From Rhodococcus tukisamuensis NBRC 100609 (GTDB lineage Bacteria > Actinomycetota > Actinomycetes > Mycobacteriales > Mycobacteriaceae), in assembly GCF_001894985.1 (NCBI RefSeq), contig NZ_BCXG01000002.1, forward strand, positions 124,001-188,000: a stretch of DNA of 64,000 nucleotides, given 5' to 3'. Made by a program: the position numbers and the translations under genes. The notes under the pieces are model-generated. The model was given only the letters and a program-made list of their open reading frames with translations, searched no databases and was not told the DNA's origin. Below are positions 8,594-17,718 of this stretch, one piece after another. Numbering within the stretch: the stretch's first letter is position 1; each line of letters starts with the position of its first letter.

Positions 8594-10222
8594 GTGACCG
8601 GACCCCGCGAGCCCCACGACCCCGACCGGGGTCGGTCGACCGGCGACCACCCACGGCACGAGAACCACCCCGGATTCGCGAACTATCCGCCGACCACGCG
8701 GCGGGTGGGCGGTCGTCGGCAGCCCCTGCCGCCGTTGCACCCCGTCGACAGCGGACCCACCGAGGAGATCCGGCAGCCCGGCCCCGGCGCACCGAAGCCG
8801 CCGCCGATCCCCCGCAAGCTCACCGTCACCCGGGTCGCCGCGATGCGCAGTCGCGAGCTGACCAACAAGGGCATCGCCACCTTCCACCGGGCCGCCAAGG
8901 CCGACGGCGCCGACAAGTCCGGCCTCACCGCACTCACCTATGCGGTGATGGCGAACTTCGCCACCGACGCCGCGATCGCCGTCGCCCTGGCCAACACGCT
9001 GTTCTTCTCCGCGGCGACGGGCGAGGACAAGACCAAGGTCGCGCTGTACCTGCTGATCACCATCGCGCCGTTCGCGGTGATCGCGCCGCTGATCGGTCCG
9101 ATGCTGGACCGGTTGCAGCACGGCCGCCGGCTCGCACTGGCGTCGTCGTTCGCCCTGCGGACGGTGCTGGCGGTGCTGCTGGTCTTCAACTTCGACAGCT
9201 GGGCGCTGTACCCGGCCGCACTGGGCATGATGGTGCTGAGCAAGTCGTTCTCGGTGCTCAAGAGCGCGGTGACGCCGCGGGTGCTGCCACCCGAGATCGA
9301 CCTGGTGCGGGTCAACTCGCGACTGACCGTGTTCGGCCTGATCGGCGGCACCATCGGTGCAGGCGCGGTGGCCGGCATCATCGCCTTCGCGACCGGCTCC
9401 ACCGGGGTGCTCTGGTTCGCCGCGCTCCTCACCACCCTGGGTGCCTACCTGAGCATGCGGATCCCGGCGTGGGTGGAGGTCACCGAGGGCGAGGTGCCCG
9501 CGACCCTGACCTACCACGGCAACGACGCCCACACCGAGGTGATCGGGGCGGACCGCAAGGAGACGGTCAAGGCCAGCAAGCGGCGACAACCGCTGGGCCG
9601 CACAGTCATCACGGGGCTCTGGGGCAACAGCACCATCCGCGTGATGACCGGCTTCCTCACCCTCTACATCGCGTTCGTCGCCAAGTCCCGGACCGGGCAC
9701 GAACCCCTGGAGCAGGCCGCGATGCTCGGCCTGGTCGGTGCCGCCGCCGGCATCGGAAACTTCGCGGGCAACGCGGCGGGCGCCCGGATCAAGCTCGGCA
9801 GACCCACCGTGGTGGTGCTCCGGTGCACCGCCGCCGTGACGGCGGTCGCGATCCTCGTCGCCCTCACCGACAGCCTCCTCACCGCGGCACTGGCTGCCCT
9901 CGTCGCGTCCGGCGCGAGCGCCCTGGCGAAGGTCTCGCTGGACGCCTCGCTGCAGGACGACCTGCCCGAGGAATCCATCGCGTCCGGCTTCGGCCGCTCC
10001 GAGACGGTGCTGCAGCTGAGCTGGGTGATCGGCGGCGCGCTCGGAGTGCTGCTGCCGACGCAGTACTGGATCGGGTTCTCGGTGGTGTCGGTGCTGCTCA
10101 CCTTCGGTCTCGTGCAGACCGTCCTCAGCTACCGGGGGTCGTCACTGCTCCCCGGGCTCGGCGGCAAACGCCCCGATGTGGCAAACCAGGAGATCACCAA
10201 GCCGATCTCGACCGCCGACTGA
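8594..10222 (+). CDS. MFS transporter
   Basis: 542 residues from a GTG start. The first 75 residues are hydrophilic and Pro-rich and lie in the cytoplasm. About 12 membrane segments follow, starting near LTYAVMANFATDAAIAVALA, with the loop-2 type motif GPMLDRLQHGRR. A long central loop (around 285-330) is charged. The position next to DUF2771, cold-shock and rpf genes matches the M. tuberculosis rv0876c neighbourhood as I recall it. The substrate is unknown. It runs into the DUF2771 gene after 23 bp, probably as one transcript. Confidence 0.85.
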   Translation: MTGPREPHDPDRGRSTGDHPRHENHPGFANYPPTTRRVGGRRQPLPPLHPVDSGPTEEIRQPGPGAPKPPPIPRKLTVTRVAAMRSRELTNKGIATFHRAAKADGADKSGLTALTYAVMANFATDAAIAVALANTLFFSAATGEDKTKVALYLLITIAPFAVIAPLIGPMLDRLQHGRRLALASSFALRTVLAVLLVFNFDSWALYPAALGMMVLSKSFSVLKSAVTPRVLPPEIDLVRVNSRLTVFGLIGGTIGAGAVAGIIAFATGSTGVLWFAALLTTLGAYLSMRIPAWVEVTEGEVPATLTYHGNDAHTEVIGADRKETVKASKRRQPLGRTVITGLWGNSTIRVMTGFLTLYIAFVAKSRTGHEPLEQAAMLGLVGAAAGIGNFAGNAAGARIKLGRPTVVVLRCTAAVTAVAILVALTDSLLTAALAALVASGASALAKVSLDASLQDDLPEESIASGFGRSETVLQLSWVIGGALGVLLPTQYWIGFSVVSVLLTFGLVQTVLSYRGSSLLPGLGGKRPDVANQEITKPISTAD

Positions 10223-10245
10223 CGCCCAACTAGAAACGGAACCCA

Positions 10246-10713
10246 ATGACTCTGCAAGCCCGGACGAAGAAGACCATTGCGGCCCTCTCGGTGGTCGCGC
10301 TGGTGGCCGCCGGCGGCCTCGCCGCCGTGGTCACCGTGCTCGTCCAGAACGCCCCGGAGACCCTGCCGACGGTCACCGCGTACGCGCACTACAAGACCGT
10401 CGACGCACACGCCGGTGTGTGCGACGCCGACCTCGCGTGCGCGGGGCTCGAGGTCGCGAACCTGAGCGTTCCGGCGGGTCAGCCGCTGCAGTTGTCGCTG
10501 CCCAAGGACGTATCGAGCTCCGACTGGCGGCTGAACGTGCAGATCGGCAACCCCAAGACCGGCGAGGTGTTCAACGGGTACCGCGACTACACACCGGGCG
10601 AGGCGTCCGCCGTGACGGTGCCGTCCGGCGAGAACGAGCAGCTCCTCGGCGTGATCATCCAGCTGCCCGCCAATGGCGGCCTCGCACCGGTGTGGGCGAT
10701 CCAGACCTACTAG
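10246..10713 (+). CDS. DUF2771 membrane-anchored protein
   Basis: 155 residues. One N-terminal membrane segment (about 10-33, AALSVVALVAAGGLAAVVTVLV) precedes an extracytoplasmic domain with two close cysteines (CDADLACAGL). It matches DUF2771, an actinobacterial family of unknown function usually beside this MFS gene. The TAG stop at 10711-10713 lies inside the left arm of the MITE-like element that follows, so the present end of the gene may have been set by that insertion. Confidence 0.8.
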   Translation: MTLQARTKKTIAALSVVALVAAGGLAAVVTVLVQNAPETLPTVTAYAHYKTVDAHAGVCDADLACAGLEVANLSVPAGQPLQLSLPKDVSSSDWRLNVQIGNPKTGEVFNGYRDYTPGEASAVTVPSGENEQLLGVIIQLPANGGLAPVWAIQTY

Positions 10714-10909
10714 GACGTGTCTCCTAATCCCACTCGGATGCACCCGGCGAAACAATCGTCGTCCGGCAAGGCGGAGGAGTCGCTCCGCGGGCTCCGCTCT
10801 TGTGCGGAGGAGAAGCCGATACCGGGGTTGTATCGGAGCCGACGACAACGCCGCGGGGCGGCGATTGAGCGCCGGTGGCGCCGAAACGGGGATTGGGAGA
10901 CATGTCCTA
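10711..10909. mobile_element. 199-bp MITE-like element with 21-bp inverted ends
   Basis: The left end taggacgtgtctcctaatcc (10711 onward) and the reverse complement of the right end taggacatgtctcccaatcc (back from 10909) match at 19 of 21 positions. Both ends abut CTAG (10710-10713 and 10907-10910), consistent with a TA or CTAG target duplication. The inside has no open reading frame of note and folds on itself: cgtcgtccggc near 10757 can pair with the gccgacgac stretch near 10838. The stop codons of both convergent neighbours lie in the arms. It could instead be a purely structural bidirectional terminator, but the near-perfect ends favour a non-autonomous element. Confidence 0.6.
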
Positions 10910-11320
10910 GCTGTCGAGCTCCCGGGCGACGGCGCGCACGACCTCGGAGATCCGCTGCGCGGTCTTGCGGTCGGGGTACTTGCCCCGGCGCAGGTCCGGC
11001 TGCACCTTGGCCTCGAGCAGGGTGATCATGTCCTCGACCATCCCGTGCAGCTCGTCGGGGGTGTGCTTACGGGCGGCGTCGTCCTTGCGGGCGCCGCCGC
11101 CCTGCCGGATGGTCGGGGTCGGTTCGAGCACGGTCACGCTCAGGGCCTGCGGGCCACGACGGCCGGCGGCCATCCCGAACTCCACACGCTGGCCCGGCTT
11201 CAGTGCCTCGACACCCGCGGGCAGCGCGGCGGACCGGACGTAGACGTCCTCGCCCGACTCCTGGGAAAGGAAGCCGAAGCCCTTTTCCGCGTCGTACCAC
11301 TTCACCTTGCCGGTAGGCAC
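10907..11320 (-). CDS. cspB: CspB-type cold-shock protein with C-terminal extension
   Basis: 137 residues. The first 65 or so form a cold-shock domain with the RNP1-like KGFGFLSQ and RNP2-like DVYVRSAAL motifs. The rest, with [20 protein letters not shown] and AVARELD, is the extension typical of the mycobacterial CspB group. I take the GTG at 11320 ([10 protein letters not shown]) because AGGTGA lies 5 bases upstream; an ATG at 11362 would add 14 unrelated residues. It should bind single-stranded RNA or DNA. The TAG stop falls in the right arm of the MITE-like element. Confidence 0.85.
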   Translation of the reverse strand: MPTGKVKWYDAEKGFGFLSQESGEDVYVRSAALPAGVEALKPGQRVEFGMAAGRRGPQALSVTVLEPTPTIRQGGGARKDDAARKHTPDELHGMVEDMITLLEAKVQPDLRRGKYPDRKTAQRISEVVRAVARELDS

Positions 11321-11441
11321 TGCGTTCACCTGCTCATCCACATATAAAGGAACGCGCCCCACGGATGCGGGACGCGACGCCCGCAGTCTACCCCCGCGCG
11401 CCGCCGGACCGGCCCACGGTTTGAGGCGATACCGTTGGACG

Positions 11442-11669
11442 GTGGCAAGTCAACAGTCCCCCCGCGGCACCGCGCTCTTGCGTGTCGCGCTCGTCTGCTT
11501 CTCCGTCGGCGTGCTCGCGATCATCGCGGCCTTCGTGGTCTTCGCGCTCGGGCATGAACCCCCGCTCGCCCTGTACCTGCTGGCAGGCGCCTGCCCCGTC
11601 GGCTTCCTGCTGGCAATCGTCTTCGCACTGAGGTCCGGGCGCCGCGTCCGGGGAGGGACACAACAATGA
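11442..11669 (+). CDS. small two-helix membrane protein
   Basis: 75 residues from a GTG at 11442 (VASQQSPRG). Two membrane helices (about 14-36 and 43-65) with a short loop and a basic tail (RSGRRVRGG). The family is unknown to me. Its stop overlaps the start of the YccF gene in an ATGA junction, so it is the first gene of a translationally coupled three-gene membrane operon. Confidence 0.7.
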   Translation: MASQQSPRGTALLRVALVCFSVGVLAIIAAFVVFALGHEPPLALYLLAGACPVGFLLAIVFALRSGRRVRGGTQQ

Positions 11670-12073
11670 GAATCGTCCTGAACATCATCTGGCTGATCTT
11701 CGGCGGCCTCTGGCTGGCGCTCGGCTACTTCCTGGCCGGCGTGGTCATGTGCATCCTCATCATCACCATCCCGTTCGGCATCGCGGCGTTCCGGATCGGC
11801 GTGTACGCGCTGTGGCCGTTCGGCAAGACGGTCGTCAACAAGCCCACCTCCGGGCTGGGCTCACTGATCGGCAACGTGATCTGGCTGGTGCTGGCCGGCA
11901 TCTGGCTGGCCATCGGACACGTGGTCAGCGCGATCGCGATGGCCATCACGATCATCGGCATCCCGCTCGCTGTCGCGAACCTGAAGATGGTGCCGATCTC
12001 GTTGATGCCGCTGGGCAAGGACATCGTCGACGTCGACGCGGTACCCGCCTACCCAGGGGGCGCCCAGGGATGA
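11666..12073 (+). CDS. YccF-domain inner membrane protein
   Basis: 135 residues with two copies of the YccF motif: IIWLIFGGLWLALGYFLAG at the start and VIWLVLAGIWLAIGHVVSA after residue 70. Each is followed by a TIPFGIAAFR/IIGIPLAVAN-type segment. Four membrane helices are expected. Function is unknown. It is coupled by 4-bp overlaps to genes on both sides. Confidence 0.85.
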   Translation: MRIVLNIIWLIFGGLWLALGYFLAGVVMCILIITIPFGIAAFRIGVYALWPFGKTVVNKPTSGLGSLIGNVIWLVLAGIWLAIGHVVSAIAMAITIIGIPLAVANLKMVPISLMPLGKDIVDVDAVPAYPGGAQG

Positions 12074-13371
12074 GCCTGCTGCCCCCTCCCGTCCGTGCTC
12101 CCGGCCCCGCGCCGGACACCTGTCCAGTCACGGCGGAGGGGCGCTCGCTGCCGTCCTCCCCCTTCTTCACCGGCGCGCTGGCCACCCTCGCCGTGGCGGT
12201 GGTCGTCGCGCACGACCGGGCGGTCCCGCTCGGTCACCCGCTGTGGGGCCTGTTCAGCAACGGCCTCGACCTGCTGGTGTACCGCAGCGGCGGTGCCACC
12301 GTCCTCAGCTCCGCGGGCCTCTACGACCACGCCCTGTACGGCGGCATGTGGTTCACCTATCCGCCGTTCTCGGCGGTGCTGTTCGCGCCGCTGAACCTGG
12401 TCGGCGCCGACATGGCCGGCCTGCTCGGCTACCTCGCCAACTTCGTCACCCTCTACCTGGTGGTGCTGCTGTGCTGGCGACAGCTCGGCTATCGGGCCGG
12501 CCGGCACCTCTACATCGTCAGCGCCCTGCTCACGGTGATCTTCAGCGCGCTCGAGCCGGTCCGCACCACCGTGTGGCTCGGGCAGGTCAACCTGGTGCTG
12601 ATGCTGCTGGTGATCTGGGACCTCGGGCGGCCGGAAGGCAGCCGCCTGCGCGGGTTCGGCGTCGGTGTCGCCACCGGGATCAAGCTGACGCCGGGGCTGT
12701 TCCTCGTGCAACTGCTGATCACCCGGCAGTGGCGCGCGGCCGTCGTCGCGGCCACCACACTGCTGGCGACCGTGGCCGTCGGATTCGTGGTGATCTTCTC
12801 CGACTCCAAGGATTACTGGACCGGCGTGATCGTGCACTCCACGCGGATCGGCGAGACGGCCTGGCCGGCCAACCAGTCGGCCTCCGGGGTGCTGGCCCGG
12901 TGGCTGGACGTCGCGGAGCCGCCGCGGCTGCTGTGGCTGGCGGTCGCCGGCGCCCTCACTGCACTGGGCATGGGCGCGTCCTACCTGGCCCACCGCCACG
13001 GGCACGCGCTGCTGTCGGTGACCGTGTGCGGCCTGACAACGGGCGCCGTCTCCCCCTTCTCCTGGGGGCACCACTGGGTGTGGTTCGTGCCGATGCTGGT
13101 CCTCGCGGCGGACTGGGCGCTGCGCAACGGTCGCGCAACCGCCTGGCTGGTGCCGGCGGCGCTCGCCCTGCCACTGCTGATCTGGAGCCACCGGTTCCCC
13201 GACGGGGTGTACGCGATCGGGCTGTTCATGATCCCGACCACGACCTACCTGGCCCCCATCTTCGCCGCGGTCTACCCGTTGACGTTCGTCGCGATCGCCA
13301 CCACGGTCGTGGTCGCACTGCGCCGCTCCCCCGCCACCGAACCCCCTGGTCAGCTCCGAGAACTTCTGTGA
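12070..13371 (+). CDS. GT87-type polyprenyl-phosphate mannosyltransferase
   Basis: 433 residues, with about ten or more membrane helices, matching the GT87/DUF2029 family of GT-C glycosyltransferases. The luminal motif DLLVYRSGG near residue 75 carries the acidic residue expected in the first loop, and TYPPFSAVLFAPL follows. Relatives such as PimE transfer mannose from polyprenyl-phosphate to PIM, LM or LAM outside the membrane; the acceptor here cannot be told. The ATG at 12070 overlaps the upstream TGA, completing the operon. Confidence 0.82.
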   Translation: MSLLPPPVRAPGPAPDTCPVTAEGRSLPSSPFFTGALATLAVAVVVAHDRAVPLGHPLWGLFSNGLDLLVYRSGGATVLSSAGLYDHALYGGMWFTYPPFSAVLFAPLNLVGADMAGLLGYLANFVTLYLVVLLCWRQLGYRAGRHLYIVSALLTVIFSALEPVRTTVWLGQVNLVLMLLVIWDLGRPEGSRLRGFGVGVATGIKLTPGLFLVQLLITRQWRAAVVAATTLLATVAVGFVVIFSDSKDYWTGVIVHSTRIGETAWPANQSASGVLARWLDVAEPPRLLWLAVAGALTALGMGASYLAHRHGHALLSVTVCGLTTGAVSPFSWGHHWVWFVPMLVLAADWALRNGRATAWLVPAALALPLLIWSHRFPDGVYAIGLFMIPTTTYLAPIFAAVYPLTFVAIATTVVVALRRSPATEPPGQLRELL

Positions 13372-13554
13372 TCTGCCTCACATAACGGTGAGATAACAGG
13401 GCGGTCTCGGAACCGACTGGGCGCTTCTACCTGCGGAAACTTGCGCACTTCCAGGCGAAACGCCGAATATTCCACAATTTGGGTAACAGATGACGCACAG
13501 TCCCGATCCACGTACGGTCATCAGCGGCCGGAAGTTCGGCCAGATCCGGTCCGC
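13372..13554 (+). promoter_or_regulatory. upstream region of the riboswitch-rpf transcript
   Basis: 183 bp between the mannosyltransferase stop and the riboswitch. It includes an AT-richer patch (gaatattccacaatttggg, about 13467-13485) that is the likely promoter zone. No clear hexamer pair was identified. Confidence 0.35.
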
Positions 13555-14404
<850 letters not shown>

Positions 14405-14416
14405 CACCCCGCACTT

Positions 14417-14460
14417 ACGAAGAAGGGCCCCACACCTCACGGTGTGGGGCCCTTCTTCGT
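14417..14460 (+). terminator. strong terminator after rpf
   Basis: Perfect 20-bp stem (acgaagaagggccccacacc with its complement) and a 4-base loop tcac, 13 bases after the rpf stop. The 3' arm ends in ttcttcgttc, so it can terminate; as a near-symmetric hairpin it can also serve the small minus-strand gene that converges from 14667. Confidence 0.85.
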
Positions 14461-14472
14461 TCGGCGCGGTCG

Positions 14473-14667
14473 TCAGCGGTTCACGACGGTGTGCGGATGG
14501 GTGTACGGCAGCTCCGAGACGGGGAGCGGGAACTCGATCTCCTCCCCGAAGGGGGAAAGCCCCCCGGAACGCGTCGACGAAAGCTCCGTCACGGCGTAGT
14601 CGCCGTCCTGGATCTCCGCCGACGGCCAGCCTGGATCAACGTATCGCTTGCTCGATTTGTTAGCCAC
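14473..14667 (-). CDS. small conserved protein
   Basis: 64 residues, MANKSSKRYVDPGWPS at the start, then an acidic middle and a Pro-rich end (PLPVSELPYTHPHT). It has normal codon-position GC, lies divergent from the helicase-associated gene (60 bp between starts), and matches in place and N-terminal style the small protein at this locus in mycobacteria (rv0863 as I recall). Function is unknown. Confidence 0.65.
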   Translation of the reverse strand: MANKSSKRYVDPGWPSAEIQDGDYAVTELSSTRSGGLSPFGEEIEFPLPVSELPYTHPHTVVNR

Positions 14668-14727
14668 GGGGTCATTTTGGCAGGAGGTCGCGTCGCCGTA
14701 CAGCCCAGGTATCTAATCTGATACGCG

Positions 14728-17019
14728 ATGACCGACACCGAAGGCGTTGACCCGGCCGCCGAAACCGAGAGCCTGGCCGCCTGGCTGACCGCGAGAACCG
14801 ACGCCGAGCTGGCCGAGTTGCTGCGTCTGCGTCCCGACCTCGCAGTCCCGCCGCCGGCCCACCTCGCGGTGCTCGCCGCCCGCGCCGAGCAGCGGGCGTC
14901 GGTGCTGCGCGCCGCCGACGAGCTGACCGTGCTCGAGCTCACGGTGATCGGGATCCTCTCGCAGGAGGGGGGTCGTGAGCGCGGCGTGCCCCGGGCGGCG
15001 CTCACCGCGGCAGTCGCGGGCCGGGCGCCGGTGCGCTCCGTCGACAAGGCACTGAAGGCGCTCCGCGATCGAGCCCTGGTGTGGGGGGCGAAGGTGCTGC
15101 GGGTGACTCCCGCCGCGCAGGACGCCGTCACCTGGCGGGTCGACGCCCCGCGGGACGCGCTGACGGCCGCGGAGATCGAGTCCGCCCTCGCCGAACTCAG
15201 CGACACCGAACGCCGGCTGCTGACCACGCTGGCCACCAGTTCGCCGATCGGCCGCACCCGCGACGCCGCGCCCGGCACCGACCCGGAGCGGCCCGTGCAG
15301 CGGCTGCTGGCCCGGCGCCTGCTGAACTGGATCGACGAGCAGACCGTGGAGCTGCCGTACCAGGTGGGCCAGGCCCTGCGCGGGGAAACGGTCAGCGACC
15401 CCGCCGCACTGACCCCGCCGCCGATCCGGGCGACCAAGTTGAAGGTCGCCGACGTCAACGCCGCCGCGGGCGGTGAGGTGCTCGAACTGGTCCGGCACTG
15501 CGAGGACCTGATTGCCGCCCTCGGCGCACAGCCGGCCGCGACCCTCAAGGCGGGCGGGCTGGGGGTCCGGGAGACCAAGCGGCTGGCGAAGGCCGTCGGC
15601 GTCGACGAGGCCCGGCTGGGCCTGCTCGCCGAGGTCCTCGCCGCGGCCGACCTGATCGGCCGCGGGACACCGGACCCGCTGCCCGCCGCCGACACCGGCG
15701 ACGACTACTGGGCGCCGACGGTGGCGGTGGACTCGTGGCAGACCACCACGCCCGCACAGCGCTGGCACGTACTCGCGCAGGCCTGGCTCGACCTGCCGCG
15801 GCGGCCGTGGGTGGTCGGCATGCGCGACGAGCACGGCAAGCCGATCGCGGCTCTGTCGGAGGAGGTGCGCGCCACCGGCGCCCCCCGGGACCGCCGGTTC
15901 GTGCTGGGGCTGCTCGCCGAGCTGGGCACCGGGCAGGGCGCGACCGCGTCCGAGGTGGCCGCCACGGTGGCCTGGCGCCGGCCCCGGTGGTCGGCCCGCT
16001 TCGGCGCCGACGCGGTCCGGCACACCCTGGCCGAGGCCGCGACCCTCGGACTGGTCGGCCGCGGCGCCCTCAGCTCCCCCGGCCGCAGCCTGCTGCACGA
16101 CGCCCCCGCCGAGTCCGCCGTCGCCGAGATGGCCGCGAGCCTGCCCGCGCCGATCGACTACGTCCTGCTGCAGGCGGACCTCACGGTTGTCGCACCCGGG
16201 CCACTGACCCCGGAACTGCAGGAACAGATCGCGCTCGTGGCGGACCTCGAGTCCGCCGGGGCCGCCACCACCTACCGGATCGGCGAGTCCAGCGTGCGCC
16301 GCGCCCTCGACGCCGGCCTGAGCGCGTCCGAACTGCACACGCTCTTCGCCACCCGCTCCCGGACACCGGTCCCGCAGTCACTGACCTACCTGATCGACGA
16401 CGTGGCCCGGCGCCACGGCCGGCTCCGGGCGGGCGTGGCCGCGTCGTTCGTCCGATGCGAGGACCCTGCGCTGCTCGCGGAGGTACTCGCGTCACCGGTG
16501 GCCGAACCACTGGCCCTGCGGGCTCTCGCCCCCACCGTCGCGATCTCCCAGGCACCGCTGGCCGAGGTGCTCGACCAACTGCGCACCGCCGGTTTCGTGC
16601 CCGCGGGCGAGGACTCGTCCGGCGCCATCGTGGACCTCCGCCCGCGCGGGTCCCGGGTGATGCGGCGCCGGGCCCGGCCGGCGCCGCGGATGCCGGCCGT
16701 CCCCACCGCCGAGCAGCTCGAGACGCTGGTCCGCCAGCTCCGGGCCGGCCAGCGGGCCGCATCGGCGACTCGCGGCGACGGCGTCCGCTCGGATGGCAGC
16801 CGGGCCAGCGGCGCCGCCACCGTCGCGCTGCTGCAGCTGGCCGCCCGGGTGCACCGCAGCGTGTCGATCGGGTACGTGGACGCGCAGGGCGTGGCCACGG
16901 AGCGGATCGTGGACCCGGTCAGCGTCGGCGGCGGTCAGCTCGACGCCTTCGACCCGGCGGCGGGCGCAGTGCGCCGGTTCACATTGCACCGGATCACCTC
17001 GGTGAACCTGGTCGACTGA
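14728..17019 (+). CDS. helicase-associated (Helicase_C_3/WYL-like) protein
   Basis: 763 residues. It lacks Walker motifs. It is a long Ala/Leu-rich protein with winged-helix-like segments in the N-terminal half, a region near 480-600 (PIDYVLLQADLTVVAPGPL) typical of the helicase conserved C-terminal domain-like family, and a C-terminal WYL-like domain (VHRSVSIGYVDAQGVATERIVDPVSV, about 710-763). It is always found close to the XPB helicase in mycolata and is thought to partner with it in DNA repair; that partnership is inference. Confidence 0.82.
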   Translation: MTDTEGVDPAAETESLAAWLTARTDAELAELLRLRPDLAVPPPAHLAVLAARAEQRASVLRAADELTVLELTVIGILSQEGGRERGVPRAALTAAVAGRAPVRSVDKALKALRDRALVWGAKVLRVTPAAQDAVTWRVDAPRDALTAAEIESALAELSDTERRLLTTLATSSPIGRTRDAAPGTDPERPVQRLLARRLLNWIDEQTVELPYQVGQALRGETVSDPAALTPPPIRATKLKVADVNAAAGGEVLELVRHCEDLIAALGAQPAATLKAGGLGVRETKRLAKAVGVDEARLGLLAEVLAAADLIGRGTPDPLPAADTGDDYWAPTVAVDSWQTTTPAQRWHVLAQAWLDLPRRPWVVGMRDEHGKPIAALSEEVRATGAPRDRRFVLGLLAELGTGQGATASEVAATVAWRRPRWSARFGADAVRHTLAEAATLGLVGRGALSSPGRSLLHDAPAESAVAEMAASLPAPIDYVLLQADLTVVAPGPLTPELQEQIALVADLESAGAATTYRIGESSVRRALDAGLSASELHTLFATRSRTPVPQSLTYLIDDVARRHGRLRAGVAASFVRCEDPALLAEVLASPVAEPLALRALAPTVAISQAPLAEVLDQLRTAGFVPAGEDSSGAIVDLRPRGSRVMRRRARPAPRMPAVPTAEQLETLVRQLRAGQRAASATRGDGVRSDGSRASGAATVALLQLAARVHRSVSIGYVDAQGVATERIVDPVSVGGGQLDAFDPAAGAVRRFTLHRITSVNLVD

Positions 17020-17127
17020 CCGGAATTCGCGGGCCCCGAAAAGCTCCTGATCAGCGCGACTGGCTTTTCCTGCGGAATGACGTATGGTCTCGGTCAAGTG
17101 ATTGCCACTTCGTATTCAGGAGAGACA

Positions 17128-17253
17128 ATGGCCGATCGAAACTCTGGTAAAACCCTGAAAAAGCCCGCCCAGTCCATCAAGGAAAAGCGGGCGGAAAAAC
17201 GGGAGAAGTCAGTCGAGTCCACGGAGTTCATCCGGAAGCGGAAACGCAGCTGA
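17128..17253 (+). CDS. small basic Lys/Arg-rich protein (41 aa)
   Basis: ATG at 17128 with an excellent AGGAGA site 5 bases upstream; 41 residues ending at 17253. MADRNSGKTLKKPAQSIKEK starts it and KRKRS ends it; 17 residues are Lys or Arg. Small proteins with this KTLKKxPAQSIKEKRA pattern occur widely in actinobacteria and have no known function. It is followed after 4 bp by a second small gene, with a terminator after both. Confidence 0.75.
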   Translation: MADRNSGKTLKKPAQSIKEKRAEKREKSVESTEFIRKRKRS

Positions 17254-17257
17254 CTCC

Positions 17258-17572
17258 ATGCCCCCGTATGCCGGCGCCCTCGATGCACTGTACGAACAGT
17301 TCTCGAACAGCGGCAACGCCACCGCCAGGATCTTCGTACTGGACGAGCAGGCCAAACAGTCCGGCCTCCCGGTGCTACACCCGACAGGACACGGAAGGAC
17401 CGTCACTGTGAAACGGACACTGCTCGCACTGGACCAGATCAAGGAAAGGCTGGAGAACGAACTGGACGCCGCCACCGGAAACGGTGAACGCCAGTCCGGG
17501 TATCGCTCCGGAATTTCCGAGGCACTGGTCCAGGTGATGGACACGAGAAATTCACTCACCGCGCAACGCTAG
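17258..17572 (+). CDS. hypothetical protein (104 aa)
   Basis: 104 residues, soluble, with a predicted helical C-terminal half (KRTLLALDQIKERLENELDAA). No family recognised. It begins 4 bp after the small basic protein and is followed by a terminator, so the two are a small operon of unknown role between the helicase-associated gene and the XPB helicase. Confidence 0.65.
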   Translation: MPPYAGALDALYEQFSNSGNATARIFVLDEQAKQSGLPVLHPTGHGRTVTVKRTLLALDQIKERLENELDAATGNGERQSGYRSGISEALVQVMDTRNSLTAQR

Positions 17573-17599
17573 AAATTCGCGCGGCGAAAAACGGTTACA

Positions 17600-17640
17600 A
17601 AGGAAGGGATTCGGCGTTTCCGCCGAACCCTTCCTTTTCT
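17600..17640 (+). terminator. terminator after small-protein operon
   Basis: 17-bp stem aaggaagggattcggcg with cgccgaacccttcctt (one mismatch), loop tttc, followed by ttct. It ends the two-gene small-protein transcript and insulates the helicase gene. Confidence 0.8.
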
Positions 17641-17718
17641 CGCGTGCGGCCTCGGCGGCGGCCGCCCACCCGGACAACGTGGACAATGGTGGGGCTACGA
17701 CCGTCAAAAGGAGGACGC

